A stretch of DNA of 36,203 nucleotides from Micromonospora sp. KC213 (GCF_004348325.1 NZ_SMKF01000044.1:1-36203); one strand, 5' to 3'; numbered from the stretch's first letter, positions 15,051 through 23,581 are shown. Numbers and translations: made by a program. The notes: generated by a model from the sequence alone, not told the origin.

Positions 15051-15193
15051 CGTCCCGGGGCGCCATGCGGCCCGTCGGCCGCGCCGGCCCGCCACGCCGG
15101 TCGGCACGGCAAATGGTACGAAACGGATGTGCTGCTCCGTTGACACAATGTGGGACCGCTCATGGGTCTCGACGGAACACCGGAACATCAGAT

Positions 15194-15199
15194 TAACCT
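15194..15199 (+). promoter_or_regulatory. Leaderless -10 for metH
   Basis: TAACCT ends 6 bases before GTG 15206. Upstream, AACGGA/TCCGTT (15122-15141) forms a 6-bp dyad of unknown role; no cobalamin or SAM riboswitch was recognised in the 168-base divergent gap. Confidence 0.55.
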
Positions 15200-15205
15200 G
15201 ATGCC

Positions 15206-18200
15206 GTGCGGACTTCGTTGCTGGATGTGCTGGCCGACCGGATCCTCATCGCCGACGGCGCGATGGGCACCATGCTGCACGCCGCCGACCTGTCTCTCGA
15301 CGACTACGACGGGCTCGAGGGGTGCAGCGAGATCCTCAACGTCACCCGCCCCGACGTGGTGCGTGGTGTGCACGAGGCGTACCTGGCCGCCGGCGCGGAC
15401 TGCGTCGAGACGAACACCTTCGGCGCGAACCTGCCCAACCTCGGCGAGTACGGCATCGAGGGGCGGATCCGGGAGCTGTCCGAGGCCGGGGCGCGGCTGG
15501 CCCGGGAGGCCGCCGACGTGTACGCCACCGCCGAGCAGCCCCGCTTCGTCCTCGGCTCGATCGGCCCCGGCACCAAGCTGCCCACCCTGGGCCACGCCGC
15601 GTACGCCACGCTGCGCGACGCGTACGCGCAGAACGCCGCCGGGCTGATCGCCGGCGGTGTGGACGCGCTGATCGTGGAGACCTGCCAGGACCTGCTCCAG
15701 GTCAAGGCCGCGGTGGTTGGCTCGAAGCGAGCCATGGCCGAGTTGGGCCAACAGGTGCCGATCATCTGCCACGTGGCGATGGAGACCACCGGCACCATGC
15801 TGCTGGGCAGCGAGATCGGCGCGGCGCTGACCGCGATCGAGCCGCTGGGCGTGGACCTGATCGGGCTGAACTGCTCCACCGGGCCCGCCGAGATGGGTGA
15901 GCACCTGCGCTACCTGTCCCGGCACTCGCGGATCCCGCTGTCGGTGATGCCCAACGCCGGCCTGCCGGTGCTGACCGCCGACGGTGCGTACTTCCCGCTG
16001 ACCCCGGTCGAGATGGCCGACGCCCTGCAGCGGTTCGTCGCCGAGTACGGCGTCTCGCTGGTCGGTGGCTGCTGCGGAAGCACCCCGGAGCACATCCGGG
16101 TGCTGGTCGAGCGGCTGCGCGGCACCGCCCCGGTGGCCCGCGAGCCGCGTCCCGAGGCCGGCGTGTCGTCGATCTACCACCACGTGCCGTTCGCCCAGGA
16201 CGCCAGCGTGCTGATGGTGGGGGAGCGGACCAACGCCAACGGCTCCAAGGCGTTCCGCGACGCGATGCTCGCCGCCGACTGGCAGGCGTGCGTGGAGATC
16301 GCCCGCAGCCAGGCCCGGGACGGCTCGCACCTGCTGGACCTCTGCGTGGACTACGTCGGCCGGGACGGCACCACCGACATGCGGGAGCTGGCCGGACGCT
16401 TCGCCACCGCCTCCACGTTGCCGATCATGCTGGACTCCACCGAGCCGGCGGTGGTCGAGGCCGGGCTGGAGATGCTCGGCGGCCGGTGCGTGGTCAACTC
16501 GGTCAACTTCGAGGACGGCGACGGCCCCGGCTCCCGGTACGCCCGAGTCATGCCGGTGGTCAAGGAGCACGGCGCGGCCGTGGTGGCGCTGCTCATCGAC
16601 GAGGAGGGCCAGGCCCGCACGAAGGACTGGAAGGTCCGCGTCGCGGCCCGGCTGATCGACGACCTGACCGGCCGGTGGGGGATGCACCGCTCGGACATCC
16701 TTATCGACGCGCTGACCTTCCCGATCGCCACCGGGCAGGAGGAGACCCGCCGCGACGGCCTGGAGACGATCGAGGCGATCCGGGAGATCGCCGCCCGGTA
16801 CCCGGGGGTGAACTTCACCCTGGGCATCTCGAACGTCTCCTTCGGTCTCAACCCGGCGGCCCGGCAGGTGCTCAACTCGGTGTTTCTGCACGAGTGCGTG
16901 CAGGCGGGGCTGACCAGCGCGATCGTGCACGCCAGCAAGATCCTGCCGATGTCGAAGATCCCCGAGGAGCAGCGTGAGGTCGCCCTCGACCTGGTCTACG
17001 ACCGCCGCCGCGAGGGGTACGACCCGGTGCAGCGGTTCATCGAGGTCTTCGAGGGGGTCGACGCCGCGTCGGCGCGGGCGAGCCGGGCCGAGGAGTTGGC
17101 CGCGCTGCCGTTGGACGAGCGGCTCAAGCGGCGCATCATCGACGGGGAGCGCAACGGCCTGGAGGCCGACCTGGACGAGGCGATGGCCACCGGCCGGACC
17201 CCGCTGTCGATCATCAACGACATCCTGCTCGACGGCATGAAGGTCGTCGGTGAGCTGTTTGGCTCCGGGCAGATGCAGCTGCCGTTCGTGCTCCAGTCCG
17301 CCGAGGTGATGAAGACCGCGGTGGCGTACCTGGAACCGCACATGGACAAGGCCGACGACGGCGGCAAGGGCCGGATCGTGCTGGCGACCGTCAAGGGCGA
17401 CGTGCACGACATCGGCAAGAACCTGGTCGACATCATCCTGTCGAACAACGGCTACGAGGTCGTCAACATCGGCATCAAGCAGCCGATCAGCGCGATCCTC
17501 GACGCCGCCGAGGAGCACCGCGCCGACGCGATCGGCATGTCCGGGCTGCTGGTCAAGAGCACCGTCATCATGAAGGAGAACCTCGCCGAGATGGCCTCGC
17601 GCGGGGTCGCCGAACGCTGGCCGGTGCTCCTGGGCGGTGCGGCGCTGACCCGGGCGTACGTCGAGGACGACCTGCGGGCGATGTTCCCCGGCCAGGTGCA
17701 CTACGCCCGGGACGCCTTCGAGGGGCTGTCCCTGATGGACCGGGTGATGGCCGCCAAGCGCGGCGGGGCGCCCGTGGTCGACCCGGAGCGGGAGGCGGCG
17801 CTGGCCGCGCGGCGGGCCCGCCGGGAGAAGCAGCGGGCGACGGTACGGGAGGCGTTGCCCGAGCTGGACGACGCCTCGGTCCGCTCCGACGTGGCCGCCG
17901 ACGTGGAGGTGCCCACCGCGCCGTTCTTCGGCACCCGGGTGGTCAAGGGGGTGCCGCTGGCCGACTACGCGGCACTGCTCGACGAGCGGGCCACCTTCCT
18001 CGGCCAGTGGGGCCTGCGAGGTGCCCGCGGCGGTCAGGGCCCGTCGTACGAGGAACTGGTGGAAACGGAGGGGCGGCCCCGGCTGCGCTACTGGCTGGAC
18101 CGGCTGATCGCCGACAAGGTGCTGGAGGCGGCGGTCGTCTACGGTTACTTCCCGGCGTACTCGGAGGGCAACGACCTGGTGGTGCTCGACGAGAACGGCC

Positions 18201-18721
18201 ACACCGAGCGGGCCCGGTTCTCGTTCCCCCGGCAGCGGCAGGAGCGGCGGCTGTGCCTGGCCGACTTCTTCCGGCCCAGGGGCGACCAGCTGGACGTGGT
18301 GGCGTTGCAGTTGGTCACGGTCGGGCAGCCGATCAGCGAGTACACCGCAAAGATGTTCGCCGCCAACGAGTACCGCGACTACCTGGAGGTGCACGGCCTG
18401 TCCGTGCAGCTCACCGAGGCGCTCGCGGAGTACTGGCACCGGCGCATCCGCAGCGAGCTGACCCTGCCCGGCGGGCGTACCGTCGCCGACGACGATCCGG
18501 CGGACCTGGCCGGCCTGCTGCGCACCGACTACCGGGGCTGCCGGTACGCGTTCGGCTACCCGGCCTGCCCGGAGCTGGAGGACCGGGCGAAGATCGTGGA
18601 GCTGCTGGGCGCGGAGCGGATCGGCGTGCACCTGTCCGAGGAGTTCCAGTTGGTGCCGGAGCAGGCCACCGACGCGATCGTGGTGCATCACCCGGAGGCC
18701 AACTACTTCAACGCCAAATAG
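15206..18721 (+). CDS. metH: Cobalamin-dependent methionine synthase MetH
   Basis: A 1171-aa cytosolic enzyme that transfers the methyl group from methyltetrahydrofolate through cobalamin to homocysteine. All four modules are present. The homocysteine-binding barrel (1-320) has zinc cysteines Cys223, Cys289 and Cys290 (GGCCGSTPEH). The pterin-binding barrel (about 325-600) has VGERTNANGSKAF and LGISNVSFGLNPAARQVLNS. The B12 cap and Rossmann domains (about 620-860) have DVHDIG at 732-737, with His734 as lower axial ligand. The AdoMet reactivation domain (about 880-1171) has AEYWHRRIR and ends HHPEANYFNAK. Start GTG 15206 is preceded by a leaderless -10. The length is slightly below the 1227 aa of E. 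coli, as usual in actinobacteria. No frameshifts were seen. Confidence 0.97.
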   Translation: MRTSLLDVLADRILIADGAMGTMLHAADLSLDDYDGLEGCSEILNVTRPDVVRGVHEAYLAAGADCVETNTFGANLPNLGEYGIEGRIRELSEAGARLAREAADVYATAEQPRFVLGSIGPGTKLPTLGHAAYATLRDAYAQNAAGLIAGGVDALIVETCQDLLQVKAAVVGSKRAMAELGQQVPIICHVAMETTGTMLLGSEIGAALTAIEPLGVDLIGLNCSTGPAEMGEHLRYLSRHSRIPLSVMPNAGLPVLTADGAYFPLTPVEMADALQRFVAEYGVSLVGGCCGSTPEHIRVLVERLRGTAPVAREPRPEAGVSSIYHHVPFAQDASVLMVGERTNANGSKAFRDAMLAADWQACVEIARSQARDGSHLLDLCVDYVGRDGTTDMRELAGRFATASTLPIMLDSTEPAVVEAGLEMLGGRCVVNSVNFEDGDGPGSRYARVMPVVKEHGAAVVALLIDEEGQARTKDWKVRVAARLIDDLTGRWGMHRSDILIDALTFPIATGQEETRRDGLETIEAIREIAARYPGVNFTLGISNVSFGLNPAARQVLNSVFLHECVQAGLTSAIVHASKILPMSKIPEEQREVALDLVYDRRREGYDPVQRFIEVFEGVDAASARASRAEELAALPLDERLKRRIIDGERNGLEADLDEAMATGRTPLSIINDILLDGMKVVGELFGSGQMQLPFVLQSAEVMKTAVAYLEPHMDKADDGGKGRIVLATVKGDVHDIGKNLVDIILSNNGYEVVNIGIKQPISAILDAAEEHRADAIGMSGLLVKSTVIMKENLAEMASRGVAERWPVLLGGAALTRAYVEDDLRAMFPGQVHYARDAFEGLSLMDRVMAAKRGGAPVVDPEREAALAARRARREKQRATVREALPELDDASVRSDVAADVEVPTAPFFGTRVVKGVPLADYAALLDERATFLGQWGLRGARGGQGPSYEELVETEGRPRLRYWLDRLIADKVLEAAVVYGYFPAYSEGNDLVVLDENGHTERARFSFPRQRQERRLCLADFFRPRGDQLDVVALQLVTVGQPISEYTAKMFAANEYRDYLEVHGLSVQLTEALAEYWHRRIRSELTLPGGRTVADDDPADLAGLLRTDYRGCRYAFGYPACPELEDRAKIVELLGAERIGVHLSEEFQLVPEQATDAIVVHHPEANYFNAK

Positions 18722-18723
18722 GA

Positions 18724-19152
18724 TTCGACTCGGCGGCCCGGAGTTGCGCCTGCTGGAACGGCTCATCCACGCGGTCGCGCTCGCTGGCAGCGGCTGGCTG
18801 AGCCGCCGCCGGGATGTCGGCCTGGATCGGGGCGGCCCTGATCGTGGGCGGTGTCATCATTCACAGTGTCGGTGAGCTCTGGCAGGCGGCCGGCGGGTTC
18901 GAGGCATCCAACGTGCTCGCCCCACCCGAGGCGATCGGCCAGTACCTCGGTGTGTTCGGTTTCGGCATCGCGCTGGCCGAATCCCTCGGGCCAGCACTGC
19001 TGACCTTCTCGGGCATCGAGCTCGGCCAGCCGGGCTGGTTCCTCATGGGCCTGATCTCCCTGGTCTCCGGCCTTGCTGTGCCGCCCGTGACTCGCTCGGC
19101 CGGGCGGAGCCGCGTGCAGTACGCCGGTATCGCGGTGCGGGAGACCGTCTGA
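18724..19152 (+). pseudogene. Remnant of an MFS transporter (C-terminal end)
   Basis: An open frame from ATG 18814 to 19152 (112 codons) encodes only the last three or so membrane helices of a major facilitator protein: AALIVGGVIIHSVGELWQAAG, EAIGQYLGVFGFGIALAESLGPALLTF and PGWFLMGLISLVSGLAVPPVTR. A complete MFS protein has about 400 residues and 12 helices. The 90 bases upstream of 18814 contain coding-like sequence in a different frame (IRLGGPELRLLERLIHAVALAGSGWL) and a TGA in the 18814 frame at 18799, consistent with frameshift plus deletion. No ribosome site precedes 18814. It is probably non-functional, and marks rearrangement immediately after metH. Confidence 0.7.
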
Positions 19153-19167
19153 TCAACCGAAAGCGGA

Positions 19168-19178
19168 GTGACCGTCAC
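19168..19178 (+). promoter_or_regulatory. Short palindrome at the methyltransferase promoter
   Basis: GTGAC-C-GTCAC ends 7 bases before the TATAGT -10 box, where a bound protein would contact RNA polymerase. It may be an operator; the regulator is unknown. Confidence 0.35.
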
Positions 19179-19185
19179 AAATGGC

Positions 19186-19191
19186 TATAGT
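19186..19191 (+). promoter_or_regulatory. Leaderless -10 for the methyltransferase
   Basis: TATAGT ends 7 bases before ATG 19199, excluding the in-frame ATG at 19181, which lies upstream of it. Confidence 0.62.
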
Positions 19192-19198
19192 GGCGCTC

Positions 19199-19990
19199 AT
19201 GTCAGGTACACAGTGGTCCAACGCGGCGGCCTACGAGCGGTACGTGGGCCGGTGGAGCCTGCCCGTAGCAGAGGCATTCGTTGCGGCCCTCGGAACCTCT
19301 TCCGGCCTTGACTGGTTGGACGCCGGATGCGGCACCGGTGCCCTCACCGAGGTCATCCTGACGACGGCGAATCCTGGGCGGGTTACGGGCGTGGACAAGT
19401 CCGAGGGCTACGTCGCCCATGCCCGTGATCGGATCGGTGACCACCGGGCAGAGTTCCGGGTGGGTGACGCCCAGAACCTGCCGATCGGGGACGCGAGCAT
19501 CGACGTCGCGGTCGGCGGGTTGATGCTCAATTTCGTGCCCGACCCCGGCGCGGCCGTCGCAGAACTCCGGCGGGTCCTGCGCCCGGAGGGCATCGCCGCG
19601 GCGTACGTCTGGGACTACGCGGAGGGCATGGCGATGATGCGAACCTTCTGGGACGCCGCAATCGAGCTCGACCCGGCCGCAGCCGCCCGTGACGAGGGGC
19701 GCCGCACGACGGTGTGCGATCCGGACACGCTGCGCGACCTGTGGCGCGACGCCGACCTGACCGACGTGTCGACCGACGCCATCACGGTGCATACCGTGTT
19801 CCGCGACTTCGACGACTACTGGACGCCGCTGCTGGGCGGCCAAGGCTCGGTCCCGGGATACCTGGCCTCCCTGCCGGCACCGCACCAGGCCCGCCTGCGC
19901 GATCTGATCGCCACCCGGCTGCCGGTCGAGGAGGATGGCTCCATCCGGCTGACCGCCCGTGCCTGGACCGTTCGCGGACGCGTTGCCTGA
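19199..19990 (+). CDS. Class I SAM-dependent methyltransferase
   Basis: A 263-aa cytosolic methyltransferase of the UbiE/methyltransferase-11 type; the acceptor is unknown. The SAM-binding motif I is LDAGCGTGALTEVIL (about 42-56), motif II is VTGVDKSEGYVAHAR, the GDAQNLPIGDASIDVAVGGLMLNF stretch carries motifs around the acidic adenine-contact residue, and LRRVLRPEGIAAAYVWDY follows. The C-terminal helices (DYWTPLLGG, LPAPHQARLRDLI) match family members annotated only as class I methyltransferases. Start ATG 19199 rests on the leaderless -10. It lies between an MFS remnant and another degenerate fragment, in a segment with more relaxed codon use than metH, suggesting later acquisition. Confidence 0.88.
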   Translation: MSGTQWSNAAAYERYVGRWSLPVAEAFVAALGTSSGLDWLDAGCGTGALTEVILTTANPGRVTGVDKSEGYVAHARDRIGDHRAEFRVGDAQNLPIGDASIDVAVGGLMLNFVPDPGAAVAELRRVLRPEGIAAAYVWDYAEGMAMMRTFWDAAIELDPAAAARDEGRRTTVCDPDTLRDLWRDADLTDVSTDAITVHTVFRDFDDYWTPLLGGQGSVPGYLASLPAPHQARLRDLIATRLPVEEDGSIRLTARAWTVRGRVA

Positions 19991-20012
19991 GCGGAACAGC
20001 ACGGTTCCACAG

Positions 20013-20162
20013 TTGATCTTCAACCTGTGTGACGAGCACCCACCGCACTGGCCGTAGTGGATCTGCGTCGTTCGTGATCCGGACACCGAACGGCCCTGCC
20101 CACCGGTCCGACTGCGGCTGGCCGAGCACGACGGCTCGGGCCGGTTGATCCTGTCGTTCTGA
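20013..20162 (+). pseudogene. Possible decayed coding fragment
   Basis: In one frame from 20013 the codons read like real protein (LIFNLCDEHPPHWP, stop TAG at 20055-20057, then [34 protein letters not shown], ending TGA 20160-20162) and use GC-rich third positions. There is no start or ribosome site and one internal stop, so it is most simply a gene remnant. The parent family was not recognised. It takes up part of the 401-base gap before the LPMO gene. Confidence 0.3.
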
Positions 20163-20297
20163 ATCGCGGTGGCGCCGACGGCCCACCGATCGGTCAATTG
20201 TTGATCGCGGGGGTGTCGGATCTTCCACCGGTCCGAAGCGGACAGATCTTGAACCGCGCTCGGCAGTGTTCCCAGTCAACTCGGCCAACGCCGATAC

Positions 20298-20307
20298 TTA
20301 TCGATAA
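20298..20307 (+). promoter_or_regulatory. AT-rich palindrome upstream of the LPMO gene
   Basis: TTATCGATAA is a perfect 10-base palindrome, rare in such GC-rich DNA, about 85 bases before the LPMO start. It is a candidate operator. It does not match the DasR or CebR consensus as I know them. The rest of 20163-20391 holds no other recognisable element apart from the LPMO ribosome site (GGAGG, about 20380). Confidence 0.35.
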
Positions 20308-20391
20308 CAGTTGATGCCTCGGCTTGTCGGTGCGATGCTGGTGGAGGCACCCCCATGCTGATTCCGAACGCCGAAGAATGGAGGACCCACC

Positions 20392-21072
20392 GTGCGTTCC
20401 CCCAAGCCCGATCAATCCGGCCGGCGATCCCGGCCAGCCGTCCGCCAGGCCCTCCGAGGGCTTGCACTGCTGCTCACCATGGTGGTCGGTGTGCTGCCAT
20501 GGAGCGGCCCGGCGCAGGCCCACGGCACCATCGTCAGCCCGGCAACTCGCGCCTACCAGTGTTGGAAGACCTGGGGAAGTAACCACATGAGCCCGGCCAT
20601 GCAGCAACAGGACCCTATGTGCTGGCGGGCATTCCAGGCCAACCCTGACACCATGTGGAACTGGATGAGCGCCCTGCGGGACGGTCTGCGCGGAAACTTC
20701 CAAGGAGCGACCCCCAACGGGCAGCTGTGCAGCAACGCCCTTTCCCGCAACGACAGCCTGAACCAGCCCGGACCGTGGAAGACGACCAACGTCAGCCGCA
20801 ACTTCACCATCCACCTGTACGACCAGGCCAGCCACGGCGCTGACTTCTTCCGGGTCTACGTCAGCAAGAACGGGTTCAACCCCACCACCCAGCGCCTCGG
20901 TTGGGGAGACCTCGACTTCATCACCCAGACCGGCCGCTACGCGCCGGCCAAGGATATCCGGTTCAACGTCTCCACCTCCGGATACACCGGACACCACGTC
21001 CTCTTCGTCATCTGGCAGGCATCCCACCTCGACCAGACCTACATGTGGTGCAGCGACGTGAACTTCGTCTGA
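20392..21072 (+). CDS. Secreted AA10 lytic polysaccharide monooxygenase
   Basis: A 226-aa copper enzyme that oxidatively cleaves chitin or cellulose chains outside the cell. GTG 20392 follows GGAGGACCCACC. The signal peptide has an Arg-rich n-region (RRSRPAVRQALR), a hydrophobic core (GLALLLTMVVGVL) and cleavage at AQA/HGT, making His44 the mature N-terminal histidine. The second histidine-brace residue is His148 (DQASHGADFF), and the axial position near the C-terminus is aromatic (Tyr217 in QTYMWCSDVNF). Four cysteines (57, 77, 113, 220) could form two disulfides. The mature enzyme is a lone catalytic domain of about 183 aa with no carbohydrate-binding module. Chitin versus cellulose specificity cannot be decided here. 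A hairpin follows the stop. Confidence 0.92.
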   Translation: MRSPKPDQSGRRSRPAVRQALRGLALLLTMVVGVLPWSGPAQAHGTIVSPATRAYQCWKTWGSNHMSPAMQQQDPMCWRAFQANPDTMWNWMSALRDGLRGNFQGATPNGQLCSNALSRNDSLNQPGPWKTTNVSRNFTIHLYDQASHGADFFRVYVSKNGFNPTTQRLGWGDLDFITQTGRYAPAKDIRFNVSTSGYTGHHVLFVIWQASHLDQTYMWCSDVNFV

Positions 21073-21099
21073 TCGGCACCAGCGACAGCCATCACACCT

Positions 21100-21130
21100 C
21101 TCCGGCCCAGGACACTGTCCTGGGCCGGAG
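21100..21130 (+). terminator. Hairpin terminator after the LPMO gene
   Basis: CTCCGGCCCAGGACA and TGTCCTGGGCCGGAG form perfect 15-base arms around a single C; the real loop will be a few bases wider. It lies 28 bases after the LPMO stop. The remaining 21131-21349 contains nothing else recognised. Confidence 0.82.
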
Positions 21131-21349
21131 TGCCCGCGGATCCGAGCCCGGCCGGACGGAACCGAGCGGCCCCGTCACTGCCTGACCGGAGACAGTCCCG
21201 CACGAACTGGCCCGTTCGCTGTCCTCCAGGTCACTCCGCACCCCGGAGCGGTCGCGCCGTTCGCCACGACGCTCTGCGCACGGATCCGTGCCGGTCAGCC
21301 TGTCTACACGATCAGCGTCGGCCCTGACTCCCGCTCGCGGAGCCGCTGG

Positions 21350-22417
21350 TCAACCGGCGGGGGTCGAGGGTGGCGTGGTGGCCGGCAGTGTCGCCGGCAA
21401 CCCGAGTCTGGTGACGTGCTCGACGCCGACGAACGAGGTGATCTCGGCGATCCGTCCGTCCCGCACTGTCAGGACGCCGACCGACCAGGCCGAAAACGGG
21501 CCCTGTCCGGTCCGCCGTAGGTAGGAAACGACGGTGGGCTGGCCGTTCGCGGCGGCCGGCAGGTGCCGCCACTGACCGCAACTGGTCAACGGCACCGCCC
21601 GGGCGAAGTCGGTGACCGCCGCCAGCCCCCGGTACCAGTGCGGTATCGGCGGCATCGACCAGGTGACGTCCTCGGTGAGCAGAGCAACCAGCGCCGGTGC
21701 GTCACCGTTCTCCAGGGCGGTGGCGTAGCCGTCGACGAGCTGCCGCAGCCGGGCGTCGTCGAGCTGGCGCAGGGTTCGCTGCTGGCTGGGCTCGGGCACC
21801 CGGTCGGCCACGATCCGGCGGGCCCGGGCCAGGGCGGAGTTCACCGACGTGACCGACGTGGCCATCATGGCGGCGATCTCGGCAGCGGAGAACCCCAGCA
21901 CCTCGAAGAGCAGCAGCGCGGCCCGCTGGTTTCCCGGCAGGTGTTGCAGGGCCGCGACGAACGCCAGCTCGACCGCCTCGCGCTGCTCGTAGCGGGCGTG
22001 CGGGGCGGCGGGGGAGTCGGGCAGGCCGGCGTCGGGGTAGGGGCCGAGCCAGGCGACGTCGGTGACCGGTGTGTCGTCGGTCACGGCCCGCCCGCTGGCC
22101 GGGCCGAGGTCGACGGGCATCGCCCGGCGGTTCCGGCCGGCCACCGCGTCCAGGCAGGTGCGGGTGGCCACCGTGTACAGCCAGGACCGCACCGAGCTGC
22201 GCCCCTCGAAGCGGGACAGTCCTCGCCAGGCTCGCAGCAGCGCCTCCTGCAGGGCGTCGTCGGCGTCGTGAGTCGACCCGAGCATCCGGTAGCAGTGCGC
22301 GTGCAGTTCTCGGCGCAGCGGGGCCACCAGCTCCGCGAACGCGTCCTGGTCGCCGTCGGCTGCCCGGGCCAGCACCGAACCGGGTACGGCCGGGTCCGCC
22401 GGAAAAGTCGCCATCAC
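21350..22417 (-). CDS. ECF-type RNA polymerase sigma factor with SnoaL-like C-terminal domain
   Basis: A 355-aa protein resembling the SigG/SigX5 type (TIGR02960-like). Sigma region 2 is at about 15-85 (DAFAELVAPLRRELHAHCYRML, DADDALQEALLRAWRGLSRFEG, VRSWLYTVATRTCLD), and region 4 is at about 150-205 (LPGNQRAALLLFEVLGFSAAEIAAMM, SVNSALARARRI). About 215-335 is a SnoaL/NTF2-like domain (VDGYATALENGDAPALVALLTEDVTWSMPPIP, WSVGVLTVRDGRIAEITSF), which in related sigma factors takes the place of a separate anti-sigma control. No anti-sigma gene adjoins. GTG 22417 or the adjacent ATG 22414 may start it; CAGAAT lies 8 bases before the GTG. It is transcribed divergently from the alpha/beta hydrolase, a likely target. 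Confidence 0.9.
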   Translation of the reverse strand: MMATFPADPAVPGSVLARAADGDQDAFAELVAPLRRELHAHCYRMLGSTHDADDALQEALLRAWRGLSRFEGRSSVRSWLYTVATRTCLDAVAGRNRRAMPVDLGPASGRAVTDDTPVTDVAWLGPYPDAGLPDSPAAPHARYEQREAVELAFVAALQHLPGNQRAALLLFEVLGFSAAEIAAMMATSVTSVNSALARARRIVADRVPEPSQQRTLRQLDDARLRQLVDGYATALENGDAPALVALLTEDVTWSMPPIPHWYRGLAAVTDFARAVPLTSCGQWRHLPAAANGQPTVVSYLRRTGQGPFSAWSVGVLTVRDGRIAEITSFVGVEHVTRLGLPATLPATTPPSTPAG

Positions 22418-22488
22418 GAGCGGCGATTCTGCCGTACGCCGGAAGTCTCCATTGCGAACGCATCCCGCGTCACCAACTGGAGGACCCG

Positions 22489-23322
22489 ATGAGCACCACT
22501 TCCACCGGCACCGTCACCGTCGCGACCCTCAAGGTCGCCGACGGTCTGCTGCACTACGAGGTACGCGGGCGGGGCCCGCTGCTGGCGCTGGTCGGCGCCC
22601 CGATGGACGCGGCGGCGTTCGCGCCGTTGGCCGAGCTGCTGGCCACCGACCACACCGTGCTCACCACCGACCCTCGTGGCATCAACCGCAGCCGCCTGCA
22701 CGACCCGGAACAGGACTCGACGCCCGAACTGCGCGCCGACGACCTCGCCCGGCTCGTCGCCCACCTCGACCTCGGGCCGGCCGCCGTGCTCGGTTCCAGC
22801 GGCGGCGCGGTCACCGCGCTGGCCCTCGCCCAGGCCCACCCGAAGGTGGCGCACACCGTGATCGCCCACGAGCCACCCCTGGTGACGCTCCTCGACGAGG
22901 CCGAGGAGATTCTCGCCCGGGAGGAGGACATGATCGCCACGTACCTCGGCGGGGACCGGCTCGGGGCGTGGCGCATGTTCCTCACCAACGCCAACATCCA
23001 GCTGCCCGAGGAGGCCGTCCTGGCCATGTTCGGCGGCGAACCGGATCCGCAGGCGGCCGCCGACGAGCGCTACCAGTACCTGCATATGCTGCGCGGCACC
23101 ACCCGGTTCCGGCCCGAGGTGGCCGCGCTGCGCGACGGACCCACCCGGGTGCTCGTCGGCCTCGGCGAGCAGTCCACCGACGAGCTGTGCGACCGTACGT
23201 CGCGGGTGTTGGCCGCGTCGCTGGGCGACGAACCGACGATGTTCCCCGGCGGGCACATCGGCTTCGTCGACGACCCGGCGGCGTTCGCCGTCCGGCTGCG
23301 GGAGGTCCTCTCCGCCGGCTGA
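22489..23322 (+). CDS. Alpha/beta-hydrolase fold protein
   Basis: A 277-aa cytosolic hydrolase; ATG 22489 follows GGAGGACCCG. The oxyanion strand reads LLALVGAPMDAAAF, the nucleophile elbow is GSSGGA (Gly-x-Ser-x-Gly, in AAVLGSSGGAVTALALA), and the catalytic His is in FPGGHIGFVDDP near the C-terminus; an acidic partner is likely in VLVGLGEQSTDELC. The cap region (about 135-200) is helical. Substrate unknown; many relatives are esterases or lipases. It is divergent from the ECF sigma gene across a 71-base gap, an arrangement suggesting the sigma factor controls it; SigG-type factors in mycobacteria also sit near a lipase gene. Confidence 0.87.
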   Translation: MSTTSTGTVTVATLKVADGLLHYEVRGRGPLLALVGAPMDAAAFAPLAELLATDHTVLTTDPRGINRSRLHDPEQDSTPELRADDLARLVAHLDLGPAAVLGSSGGAVTALALAQAHPKVAHTVIAHEPPLVTLLDEAEEILAREEDMIATYLGGDRLGAWRMFLTNANIQLPEEAVLAMFGGEPDPQAAADERYQYLHMLRGTTRFRPEVAALRDGPTRVLVGLGEQSTDELCDRTSRVLAASLGDEPTMFPGGHIGFVDDPAAFAVRLREVLSAG

Positions 23323-23361
23323 CCGCGCGACGGCGTGGGCGGCCGGCGGTGGGCTGGCTCC

Positions 23362-23367
23362 TACCGT
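23362..23367 (+). promoter_or_regulatory. Leaderless -10 for the small membrane protein
   Basis: TACCGT ends 7 bases before ATG 23375. Confidence 0.58.
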
Positions 23368-23374
23368 GGGTCGC

Positions 23375-23581
23375 ATGACGACGGTGTGGGTGGTGCTCGG
23401 AACCGGTGCAGTGGTGCTGGCCGGGGTGTGTGGCTGGGTGGCCTGGCGGGACCGGGTGCGCGTCCCCGGCGCGGAGGAGCGGGCCGCCGGGCAGGCGGCG
23501 CTGACCGACCAACAGCGGTACGAGCGGCAGCGGCACGCCGCCCAGCACCACACGGTCATCCGCAACGAACGCTCGCAGTGA
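23375..23581 (+). CDS. Small single-pass membrane protein (68 aa)
   Basis: Function not recognised. The leaderless -10 supports ATG 23375. Residues about 4-24 are hydrophobic (VWVVLGTGAVVLAGVCGWVAW), forming one membrane helix, followed by a basic RDRVRVPG and a charged helical cytosolic tail rich in Gln/Arg/His (LTDQQRYERQRHAAQHH). The positive charges after the helix suggest N-out, C-in topology. It lies 52 bases after the hydrolase stop. Codon use is normal and the promoter signal is good, so a real gene is likely. Confidence 0.68.
   Translation: MTTVWVVLGTGAVVLAGVCGWVAWRDRVRVPGAEERAAGQAALTDQQRYERQRHAAQHHTVIRNERSQ

Noticed and set aside
15038..15205. Cobalamin or SAM riboswitch upstream of metH
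   Set aside because: No B12-box-like or SAM-I core was recognised in the 168 bases, and the -10 box 6 bases before the start indicates a leaderless transcript with no room for a riboswitch.
15188..18766. A 1192-codon open frame on the minus strand opposite metH
   Set aside because: It mirrors metH codons in high-GC DNA and has low-complexity Val/Leu/His/Arg composition with no domain; metH is unambiguous on the other strand.
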